A DNA stretch of 64,000 nt from Trichosporon coremiiforme. Taxonomy: Eukaryota; Basidiomycota; Tremellomycetes; Trichosporonales; Trichosporonaceae. The notes under the pieces are model-generated. The model did no database searches and was not told the origin of the DNA. It saw only the letters and a program-made list of their open reading frames with translations. Positions 11,283 through 23,140 of the stretch are shown here, piece by piece. Every line of letters begins with the position of its first letter. Position 1 is the first letter of the stretch. The position numbers and the translations under genes are program-made. The stretch covers positions 990,570 through 1,054,569 of the forward strand of contig BCJJ01000001.1 in assembly GCA_039545355.1 (NCBI GenBank), read 5' to 3'.

Positions 11283-14200
11283 CTAAGTAGACGCGAGGAA
11301 CTTCTCGAGCGAGTGGCGCGCCCCCGCGTCCGCCTTCTCCCAGTACGGCCCCAGGCCGCGGCCTTGCGCCGCCGTCAGTGCGTCCATAACGAACCCGCGC
11401 AGCGGGACGGCCCACGCGGGGTCGGCGTCCTCAAACGCGCGCCGGCGCGCGCCCTCGGGTGTGTGCTCGATCTCGCCCCAGTGCGTCGAGTTGTCGTCCT
11501 TCCAGTGGTTCACTGTTGTCCTGTATGTCAGTTGGGGTTCGTACGTGTGAACTCACTCAGGACCCGAGCCGTCACCGGGCTGCAGCTCACCGAGGACGTC
11601 GAGGAAGATGTTGACTGCATGTCAGCTCGAGTCACGGCGTCGTGCTGCGGTCGAAGAGGGGACATTCGGGGGACTCACTGAACTCGCCGTCGAGACGCTC
11701 GAGCGCCTGCGTGTGTCCCGTCGTCAGGAGGGAACCGGCCGCCATAGCGACGGCCTTGCGTGCGCGCGTCTCCCCGACATAGTCGAAGTTGCGCCACATC
11801 GAGTCGAGCGCATCCTCGAGCAGCTTGTGACCGTCGCGCGAGCTCTGGCGAGCCTGCTCAGCCACGAGCTGGAGGTAGATCTGAGGGTCGCGCATTGCGA
11901 TGCGCGACAGGACGCCCAGGAAGGCGGCAAGCGTCTGGCCAGACGCCTTGTCGTCCTCGAGCGCGTGCAGCGTGAAGGCGAATAGGCCAGATTGAAGGAG
12001 CATTCCCGCCAGCTGGTCCAGAGGACCGATCTGCACGAGGAGCTGGAGCGACTTCAGGATACGCTGCACGTTGGTCGCGTTCTTGCTCGCTGAGGACGTT
12101 TGCAGCGCCTTCATCAGAGACTCGCCCATAGGGCCGCTGAAGTTCTGTGAATTAGCTACAATGGAGACATAGTCAGCTTACCTGGACGATGCCCGGCGCA
12201 TCGAGCATGATGTACGAGTCGAACAGCGGGAGAAGCTTGGGGATCAGGTCCATGTTCTCGCTGATCGCGCTCAGGAGACCGGGGAAGAGCTTGATCAGGC
12301 CAGTCTCGCTCGATGGCTGATAAGGCGATACCGAGTTGTACAGCGCCGTCTGCCACCTGAAACGTCAGCTACGGATCGACGCATCTTGAGCTCACAAAAT
12401 AAGGCCATCTTCCTCGAAGTAGTCCTTGGCAGGCTGCTGCAAGCTCTCCTCGATCAGGGGAATGACGAGAGCCATGAGGTCACCTGACGACTCCTTGGCG
12501 GCCTGGACGTCAGCTTTACCACAGTCTCCTAGCAGATGCATACCGTGACGATCTTAGTCGTCAGAACCACCAGTGACGCCTTGAAGAGCCACTCTCCCTC
12601 GAGCCCCGCAGCATTGTGCCCTGGGTGGTCAGTCCGCGCATCTTGCAGTCTGAACTCACAAAGTCCCGGAATGGACTGCGCCAGGGTCGGGAGGTACGGC
12701 ATGATCTTGCCCTGGACACGCTCGATAACGACGCCAATAGCGTCGTTCACGTAACGCTTTCCGTCGAGCGTCGAAGCCTCGCCGATGAGCTTGATCCTGC
12801 GTGTTAGTTCATGAAAGCCCACAACAACTCACATCTCCTGCACGGTCTGCTCGAGGTAAGGAAGGAAGTAGCTGACGTCGAGCTCCCAAAGCTGCGGTCA
12901 GCGAGATTCACCTCTTGATCACTCACGTCAACACACTCCTTGATCGACACGGCGGCGGTAAGGTTGACAGCCATGTCGGACGACTCGCCACGCTCCGACA
13001 GGAGGTGAAGCAGGATTTGCCACACGAGCGGGAGCTTGGCACACTCCTCGTCCGAGTAGACCCACTGGCCGATGAGCCAAGCGACGCGGCGCTTCAAAAT
13101 ACGGTGACTGAGGTCAGCCGTCATCCACGGCCACATTAGCACTCACAGAGGGATGCCCTGTCCGACCCAGTTTCCGACTCCCTGGAGGAAGGCGTTGAAG
13201 TCGATGGCGCCATGGGTCGCGAGCGCTCGGCTCAGACGGCCGACAGCGCAATACACGGACTCCTTGCGCAGAATACTCGGGAGATCGTTCGGCGGAAGGG
13301 CTGAGGTCAGCAGCCGTGGAAACATTGAAGCTCACCTTCAGCCTCGGCGAGGATCTTGACCATCTCCGGCTCGATCGGCTTGCGGTCAGCCGGGAGGTGA
13401 CGGCACGCATTGTTCAGGGCGATCAGAACGCGCTCAGCGCATGGACGGAACTCGAAGGCCCAGGCCTCCTCGTCGTTGTTCTCGGCAATCAGCCACTCTT
13501 CCGGCTCGTCCTCCAGCGCCTCGAGGTCGGTGGAGGTCAGGGGGAGCAGCTTGTCGACAAGGAGGTGGAGGGCGGTGAGAATAAACTCGGAAGTGAAGAC
13601 TGGAGTCAGCACGCATCGACACGGCGTACTCACTGCCGGGGTGGTCAACAGCGAGGATGGGGAGGATGTCCTTGAACAAGAGCATGCCGAGAAGCAGGAA
13701 GCGCTTCGGGTAAGGGTTGTCGTCAGAGTCTGTTGTTAGCTATGCGGAGCCAGCTGTAGCTCACCATCGTTGGAGATCGCGCCGTCGCTTCCCGCCATGA
13801 CGCCTCCGACCGCACTCCACCACCATCCAACCGCCTCAGTGGCACCTTGCAGCTGGCACCACCGCTTCGGGTCCGTCGCGATCATGACACGCCACCACTT
13901 TCCAATCGCACGCAGACTCTTGATGAGCGACTTCAGGAGCTTGTTGTAGTCGGCGCTCTTAGGGTTCGGCGGGTTCTGGAGGAAACGCAGGCGGTGTTCC
14001 TGGATGATCGGGGCGAAGGTGACAGAGTGCTGGAGGAGAACGCGGATCTGGAAGTCAGCTAAGAAGCGGCGACAAGAAGCTCACATGCTCAAGGCCCTGA
14101 GGAGACTGCAGGTTCTTGGCCTTGCCCCAGTGCCACTGGGAGAAGCGGGCCATGATCTTGAACGAGTAGCGGCCAGCCTCAGAGATGACCCAGTCGGTGT

Positions 14201-14892
14201 CGCCGGCACGCTCGCGGGTGGACCAGATCTCGAGCACCTTGCCAACGGGTGCGACGAACGCGTTCTCGAGGCTTTGCATGACCTGCTGTCCCGCAGCAAG
14301 CTTGACGGTGCGCCACTCCTTGACCAAGGCATTGACCGTCCAGAGGGTGTTGAGGAGGACTGTGGCGGTGGAGGTTCCCGGCGCGGCTGCGTCGGGCGAT
14401 GCCTCGAGCTGGGAGATGCAGGTGAGGAGGGGGTTGAGAAGGAGTTCGGGGAGGTTGGGGAAGACCTTCGGATACTCGATGCGTGCGATGGAGACGAGAA
14501 GATTGAGCTGCGGCTTGGCGATCTGTCGTGTCAGCGTTTCCGGATGACCTCACCTGCGACCTCCACTTTCGAGGTTGAGGTCAACTCACCGCAATGTCGG
14601 GCTCCTCGAGGAAGAAGAAGAGACGCTCGCGCACCTCGGGCTTGCGCGCCTCGGGAATGAGAGCCTTGCTGCGCCACTTGTTCTTCATCTCGCGCCCAGT
14701 GATGACGGACGCGAGCAGACGCTCCGGCTGGGACAGCGACCGGTCGGCGGCGAAGGTTTGCAGGGCGACATAGAACTCGGGCTCCTTGAAGAGGTTGGTG
14801 AGGGTCTGCTGGTCACGAACATAGTCCTCGTTCGAGCGGGGGTTGACAATCGAATGGAGGAGGCCTCGGAGGTCGCTGTTCGGGGCCGCCAT
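11283..14892 (-). CDS. KAP120: Importin-11 / Kap120-type karyopherin beta
   Basis: Fifteen exons: 14892-14590, 14522-14085, 14047-13765, 13729-13634, 13599-13336, 13300-13147, 13107-12927, 12891-12833, 12796-12660, 12620-12544, 12502-12396, 12356-12182, 12144-11679, 11614-11557 and 11520-11283. All joins keep frame. The product is 1011 residues, the usual length of importin-11. It is a HEAT-repeat nuclear import receptor driven by Ran-GTP. The N-terminal importin-beta domain reads NEDYVRDQQTLTNLFKEPEF, then LASVITGREMKNKWRS and LNLLVSIARIEYPKVFPNL; the conserved C-terminus reads NHWKDDNSTHWGEIEHTPE. Twelve of the fourteen introns are only 34-41 nt. The start is the ATG at 14892 (MAAPNSD); the open frame upstream runs into the divergent TRM61 promoter. 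Confidence 0.9.
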
Positions 14893-15145
14893 GTTGACCC
14901 AAGCACTGGTGAGGACGGGGTGTGATCTGGACAAGATCAAAACACGGGCCACCACACTCACCATAGACCTCGCGCTCGACGTCTCGGTGCCGCCTCGGCC
15001 CTGATAAGGAAATTTCGGGGACACGTAATTGATCGCAACCACGTGGTGGCGCGTCACAAAGTTCGCGAGGGACGAGAAATGTTCAGAGGTCCGCCGCCAG
15101 CCTCGATCAACCCGATCAATAGTACCCTGCTCAACGGTATCCACG

Positions 15146-16765
<1,620 letters not shown>

Positions 16766-17803
16766 AGTCGCTTGAAAGCTTAAGCTTGCGGAGCGCGGAA
16801 AAAATGCTGAAAGCGATCTGCACCGCGTGCCCGTGCCAAGCGGCGGGCGGCGCCCGCTAGCGTAGGGCGTCGGCTAGGTAGCGAGGATCGCGGAGGGCAC
16901 TAGAGGCCAGAACTTCTTGTACACTTTTTTACTCAATGCATAGAATAGATGTCAGGCGACCAGCTGCGGCGCGCGCACGATCAGCTATACATTCAGTTTG
17001 TTCAGATCTCTGGCTGGTCGCGGATCCTTGATTGGGCTGCGGAGGGCCCCCTGAGGCCAGACGAGACGTTGAGTGGCCGGATGCATAGGGACATGGGTAC
17101 TGGCGCTACTGGCGCTGCTGGCGTAGGGGCACGGCAGCGCGGCTCCTACAAGTACGTACCCTCTTGCTCTGTCCGGATCTTCGCGAGAGCTTGGCCGCAA
17201 GCTGAACTTGGGAGGGAATCGAGGGCAGACGCGAGGACGAAAGGTGGGATCGGTGTTATCAGATTGCGAGGGAGGGCGGGACATGTGGCGCTGTCCGCTG
17301 TTTATGGTTGCGGGAATGCATCGATACGTGGCGCTGCAGGAGTAGCGCAGTAGCCGGTCGCATGCCCGGTCTCGCTGACGGGGTCTCGGGTAAGCAAGGA
17401 GAGAAAGAGGAAAAACGGACAGGGGTGATGCATCATGAGACGAGACGCGTGATCCAGGGCAGCAAGAGCCAAGGTGGGAGAGCAGAGAGAGGAGAGCGCA
17501 AGTTGCACGACGGGGATACCTCGGCCGACTTCGGGATTACGTCTGGTGAAAGACGACGTCTGAGTCACCACCCAAGGGAAGCCCGGTTTTATCAGATAAC
17601 GAAAGTGCCCCCTTCGCTCCCCCCATTTCGATTTCGATCAGGACCCAAGACCAGACCCACCCACCGTCGCTGCCAGCCCGTCACTCGCTGCCGACTCACG
17701 ACTCACCGACACCTCCCTCTTTCCACCATCCTCGACGACGCATCCATCCATCCACCCATCCATCCATCCATCCCATCTACCCACCGGCACCGGCCCCGTC
17801 GAG
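16766..17803. other. Intergenic region upstream of Zn2Cys6 regulator
   Basis: About 1 kb with no supported gene. It should contain the TRM61 terminator and the regulator's promoter and leader. A CATC tetranucleotide tract at 17741-17777 lies in the presumed leader just before the start codon. Confidence 0.5.
17741..17777. repeat. CATC tetranucleotide tract
   Basis: Imperfect tandem CATC units interrupted by a CCC insertion. They lie 27 bp before the start codon of the Zn2Cys6 regulator, so they are probably transcribed in its leader. Confidence 0.8.
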
Positions 17804-20800
17804 ATGGCCGCGCCGAGCAAATCCTCCCCGCGCGCCGGCCCATCCCAGCGCCCCATCGCACCAAACATCAACACCAACACGTCCGGCCCACAGAGAAAAG
17901 ACACTTACCCCCCGCACACGCCGAGCGCGCTGTCCAACGTCTCCTCCCCCGTTGCGAGCACGTCCTCGGCGCCGCCGAAACGCGCCCTCGAGCCCGCGAG
18001 CGACACGCCGAACTGCCGCGGCCCAGGGCCGGAACGCAAGACCGACCGCCCGCAGAGCATCATCGATCCGGCAACCGGGAAAAAGAAGCGGATCAGTCTC
18101 AGCTGTGCCCAGTGTGAGTACTTCCTTACTCATGCATGTGGGCAAACGTTCATACTGACATCAAGGCGCGAAGCGAAAGCAAAAGGTGAGCCGTCGTTCA
18201 CTGACATCGACATTTGCGAGCAAAAGTTTTCAGGAACCATGGACCGCTTGCAAGCAACATCCATACTGACGACCAGTGCAACAGGGAGTACCCATGCCAA
18301 CACTGTGAGTAGTACTAGCACGAGTTGTGTTGCGGCGAGTATCCCGGCCCAAGGCTGACTGACATTCCAGGTCTCGGTGAGTCTTGTGCTTGCGGCTTTT
18401 CGACGGACCCACGAGCCCGCCCGGCCGCTGTAGCCGTAGCCGTGCGTCGTCGCACTAAGTATCGGTCACCTGTGCTAGTCTGCTAACCGCGTCCAAAGCG
18501 AGAAAAGTCCCTGAGTTATGCGTGAGTACCGTTTTTTCGCACATACCTCGCCCATACCATGATCACCATCGTTAGCAAGCGCCGGAGCATCGGCGTTCGG
18601 TGACCGGCGACCGGCGACCGGCGACCGGCGGCACCCATCCCGCCCCAACCATGCATACCAAGTGCAGCGCTGACGCGCTGCCAGGTACCCTACACCCCCG
18701 TGTCCAGCTCGAACAACACAGCCGGCCTCGACCCCGCGACACAGGAGCGCCTCGAGCGCATGGAAAACGTCCTCTCGGTCGTCGTGAGGCACAACCCTGG
18801 CATCGGCGGGTACGATGCCGTCCGAGATTGGCTCAGCTGTGAGTTCAGAGTCCTGTACATGGCACCAAGTCTCTGCGCCGAAGGGAACACCCTACGTGCA
18901 TGGCGCTCCAGACTGAAAAACTCGACATGGCGAGGTGGCGCCGCCCTCTGCTTGTGTCCTGGATGGTCGCACCCCGGCCACCGTGCTTCACGTGCTTCCT
19001 CCCTGTGTGGCCAGTCAGTGATTCTGCTGCCGGATGGAGCCTGAGCGACTGCATTCCTCCCTCGCTCCTGCATGCCTGCACATCCTGCATTGCTCCTGCA
19101 CACGGTCCTGCAAGTCCTGGAGGAATCTGTGGCAGACATGTGCCTCCTGCATCCACTTGTGTGCGCAGCAGTTCAGCGCCTGTGGCAAGTGACGTTTGGA
19201 AGCTCGCATCGTTGGTCCGTGCCGGACAGTTGCTCAGATGTTCGGCCGCCTGATTTGATTCCCAGCGAGTGAATCGCTGTGTCAGCTGGACCCCATGCGT
19301 CAGGGCCAGTCGACCGTCTGGCGGTGTCCGATGGAGTATGGCAGCTCCATCTGCTGGATATCGCCCCACTGCAGCCCTAGATGCTAGAGGAAGGAATAGT
19401 GCAGCCAGGACGACTGCAGCCCGCGAAGACCTCGGCAGGACTTGATGCGTGTGCCTCGAAGCATCGCTGACAGAGTAGCCTCGGCGTTTCAGCGCTTCCT
19501 GGCCTCGACGCCGTCGACACCCGCCTCGCCCTCAGCGCTGGTCCCGCACCACCTGCACAACCCTGCGTCCTCAAGTAATCGGCCAAGAGTGGCGTCTACG
19601 TCGCATGCGATCAACACGGACGAAATCGAGCACATTGACAAGCCGGGAGAGGAGGAATCGAGGATCGGCAAGGGATGGTTGGGAGATGTGGACGGGTAAG
19701 TGCAGCTTTCGTCAAGCTTTCGGCGCGTCAGCGCCGGAAGCGCCGCCGCCTCTTTGATCCTTCCAATGAACATTATTGCTGACGACCACAGCGGAGTTCC
19801 GGAAACTGTGCGTATACTAACGCAGTGCCCACCCTCTCGTGGCACTGAAAAAATAATTATGGAGAGCCCCACTAACGACTAAGATGCGCACGGACGAAAG
19901 CGTAACGATGCGGATCGACATGCACGGCACGCCGGCGGAGAATCTGCAGCGGCTGATCACCGACTGCGGCGTGTCCCCGCACAAGGTGCAGGAACTTATT
20001 CAGGAGCTGCCTCCCAAGCCTTTTGCCGACCGGCTCATTGACTGGTTCTTCTCGAACCTTAACCTGGTCAGGTATCCCATTGACGAGCGGTTGTTTCGGA
20101 TATGTAAGTGTGCGAGATGCGGCTGTCAGGCCGCATTCGAGCAGTCCTGGAGCCACGAATAAAGGCTTGGCCACGAACACAGTTGTGGTACCTTTTCCCT
20201 TGGGAAATATCGGGCTGGCAGCACTGTAGAATCGTGGCGGTACTTTCAGTGGTTCCAGGACGCCTCCCGGATCTGCAGAAAATTGTGGACAGCAGCTGAC
20301 GCTGCAGCGTACGAAGACCTGTACAACAAGACGACGTCGGTGGACCCGGCAAACGTGCGCGCGCTCCCGCTCGTGTTCATCGTGCTCGCTATGGCGGTGC
20401 GGCTGGTACCAGAGGGCTGGGCGGGAGATGAGAACACGCGTAAGATCTCGTCGCTGAGAATGTACTGGAGCTGTAAGTTGACCCAAGATTATTTTCTCTT
20501 CACCTACAAGCCAGCCGACGCTGACACGCAGCCCGCCGCAGCATTCTCATCGCGACAGCGCTGCAGTCCGAGTCGATTGAGCTCGTCGTCACGCGCCTTC
20601 TGAGTGCCATGTACCTCGTGCAAATCCACGACCGGCGGCTGACCGAGTGCTGGTCGCAGCTGGGCGCCAGTCTGCGCACGGCGCAGGCAATCGGCCTGCA
20701 CCGCGACGGCACCAAGCTGGGCCTCGACCCGTTCCAAACCGAGTACAGGCGCCGGCTCTGGAGTTACCTTTACCACGCCGACAGGCTCTACTCGCTGATT

Positions 20801-22477
20801 CTGGGAAGGCCGCCGAGCATCTCGGACGCGTACACTGATGCCCTGTGAGTTTTGCTGAGCGCCGAGCGCGGAGCGAGTCGGAGTGTGAATCTGTGTGGCT
20901 CTCTTCTCCCCCCTCCCTCTTCGCTTTCCGCCCATGCTGCTCCAAGAGTCCCGAGTAGTCGCTATTTTAATTTGTGCTGACAGACAGTCCGCCATCGAAT
21001 GTCGATCTGAACGAGTACGACCTGCACAACGCGCACGCGCCCCTGCCGCAGCCGAGACCCCTCAGTGAACCTACCACGGCGACGTTCCTGATCCTGCGCC
21101 GGCAGCTGTCGGCGATAATTGGCCGGATCGTGCACCACTTCCAAAAACTCAACGAGCCGGCACAGTACGCAGACGTGCAGCGGCTGCAGGAGGAACTGGA
21201 CCAGTTCACGCAGAGTCTGCCTCCGCATTTCCGGATGAAGGATGCGGACAAGAGCCTGGACAAGCGTGAGTGTAGGGGCCGGCAACGGAGCTTTGCCCCG
21301 TGTCCATTGAATATGGCGAATGGAGAATGCAAGGGAAGCAAGCTGACGACCAGAACACTTCTGGCTCCCCGTGCACCGCTTCACGCTTCTGACCGAGGTG
21401 CTCGTGACGACAATCATTCTTCACCGGCCGTGGTTACTGCGGCGGCTCAGTTCCAACCGCTATTCGTCGTCGAGGGTGGCGTGCTTCGAAAGCGCCAAGC
21501 TCGACTTTGAGATCCGGCAGAGCTTTGCGTCCGAAGTGCCCAACTCGCACATGTACAGCGCGACAGGGCCGTTCAAGATGTTCAATTCGGCCATGATTGC
21601 GGGCATCAGCGCCATCATCGACCCGCGCGGTGCGGACAGCGAACAGATGCGCCGGATCCTGAGCGCGTTCCTGCGTCAACACCCGCTCGAGGAGATTGAG
21701 AATCTCGACGAAACGACCAAGAAGGAAGTGTCCATCATCCACACCCTGTCCAGGCGCGCGGCGCAGATCTTCGAGGACACTATGGGTCCGGGCGAACTGA
21801 ATGCGCAGGACAAGGACAGCGTCGCCCTCCTCCTCGGGCTCAGGCAGGGCGAGGACCCCACCTCTGCTCCCCCTCCCACCACCCCCTCTGGCCAGAGTGG
21901 TGGCGGCCAGGGCCAGCAGGGCCAGCAGGGCCAGCAGAGCCACGTTCGCCGGCCAACGCAGAGTTGGACGAAATACATCTCGACCTACGGGCAGCCTGCG
22001 GCTGTCCAGCCCTCTCCCGCGAGCAGCGAGGGCGAAGACCACTCGCAGCGCCTGCTCGACCAGTGGCTAGCCCAGAACAGCATGGACGCCGTCGTGCCCT
22101 TCTCTCCCGCCGTGTCCTCCGTGTCCTTCGGGTTCCCCAACATGCCCCAGCCCCTGAACCCGTCCCTCACGCCTATGCCCTTCACGCCTCCGGCTCCCAA
22201 CTTCAATCCGGCCCCGACGCCCGGTGCGGGGCCGTCCAACACCCCGTCCAACCAGCACGGGGTCGGCACGCCCATGGGCGGAGGAGGCTTCGTCTGGGGC
22301 TCCGCCGGCCAAGGGGAGGAACATGTGCACCAGGAACTGCCGACGGGACTGGACGGCACGGTGCTTGGAGTCGGGAGCGTGAATGCCGAGGCTAGGGAGA
22401 ATGACGAGTATTGGAACACGCTCATTGATGGGATTCTCGGCGGGCCGGGGATGCCCCCGAGTCATCCGGCGCAGTGA
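17804..22477 (+). CDS. Zn2Cys6 fungal-specific transcription factor
   Basis: Thirteen exons: 17804-18113, 18166-18185, 18277-18304, 18371-18376, 18499-18521, 18685-18838, 19479-19695, 19792-19807, 19884-20103, 20308-20472, 20532-20844, 20988-21265 and 21354-22477. The product is 957 residues. The Zn2Cys6 cluster is spread over exons 1-5: CAQCAKRKQKC, NREYPCQHC and LARKVPELC. The fourth exon has six bases and completes the fifth cysteine. The middle homology domain shows ADRLIDWFFSNLNLVRYPIDERLF, LPLVFIVLAMAV and a long helical block (RTAQAIGLHRDGTKLGL, WSYLYHADRLYSLILGRPPS). The C-terminal 200 residues are Gln/Gly/Pro-rich, like an activation domain. Such proteins bind CGG-type sites and activate transcription; the targets are unknown. 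The acceptor of exon 7 is the least certain join, after a 640-nt intron. Confidence 0.85.
18602..18629. repeat. Heptamer tandem repeat GACCGGC x4
   Basis: Four perfect 7-bp units inside the intron between exons 5 and 6 of the Zn2Cys6 regulator. The unit carries CCGG, a palindrome. Confidence 0.85.
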
Positions 22478-22640
22478 AACTGAGCGAGCGAGGGGCGGGC
22501 GAGAGGCGCCCCTGTGCATTGCGAGCGTAGCGAGCTGCGGCGCAGAGGGAGCACGGCGCAGAGGGAGCTGGACGTGTGCCCCTAGCTAGAACGGAGCGAG
22601 CACGAGTTGAGCGATGGCAGTTTAGAGCATAGAGTGATGG

Positions 22641-22724
22641 GAGAGGATGTAGAGTAGAGGATGTAGAGTAGAGGATGTAGAGTAGAGGGTAGAGGGTAGA
22701 GGGTAGAGGATGTAGAGTAGAGGG
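22641..22724. repeat. 14-bp GAGGATGTAGAGTA minisatellite
   Basis: Purine-rich tandem array with three near-perfect 14-bp units, followed by shorter GTAGAGG variants and a final full-length copy. It lies in the 3' region between two convergent genes. Confidence 0.8.
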
Positions 22725-22729
22725 CAAAG

Positions 22730-22771
22730 GGTGACGGTGACGGTGACGGTGACGGTGACGGTGACGGTGAG
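22730..22771. repeat. Hexamer GGTGAC x7 repeat
   Basis: Six perfect GGTGAC units and a final GGTGAG. The GTGAC sequence matches the CRE half-site core in reverse and the intron donor start, but the context is intergenic. A shorter GGTGAC run recurs on the minus-strand kinase gene near 25312-25330, inside its first intron. Confidence 0.85.
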
Positions 22772-23140
22772 GGAGGACAGAACGCAGAGAGTGTAGAGCG
22801 GGTAGCACGTAGACAGCGTCAGCAGCCACAAATGTACATTCACAGCCCGTACGCCAATGCACACAATGATTTCTCTCGTTTCTGGTGACTCACCCCTCAC
22901 TCACTGAGCCACGCCCCGTCTGCCTCCAAGCCACATCCTACATGACTACTAACTACCCCACTCTAGTCTCTACCCCTCATCGCCTCTTCCGAGCAGTGAG
23001 ATAAAAAACTGAGACTTACGCTCAGGCGCTATCGCGCTCATGTGTTTGTACAAGCCAATGCATGCTCATGATACAGTACATTTGCGAAATGTCAATACTA
23101 ACTTTTCTCCGTGTATATCGTAACTTCATCAAGTTGATCA

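Larger units (their letters stand above)
22478..23140. other. Intergenic spacer between convergent genes
   Basis: The Zn2Cys6 regulator and the protein kinase converge on this 0.66-kb stretch. It is dominated by two tandem repeat arrays, listed separately. No coding potential was found. Confidence 0.55.

Noticed and set aside
22641..22771. Possible CRISPR-like or telomere-like array
   Set aside because: Units are directly tandem without spacers, and the unit does not match a telomere repeat; it is a simple minisatellite.
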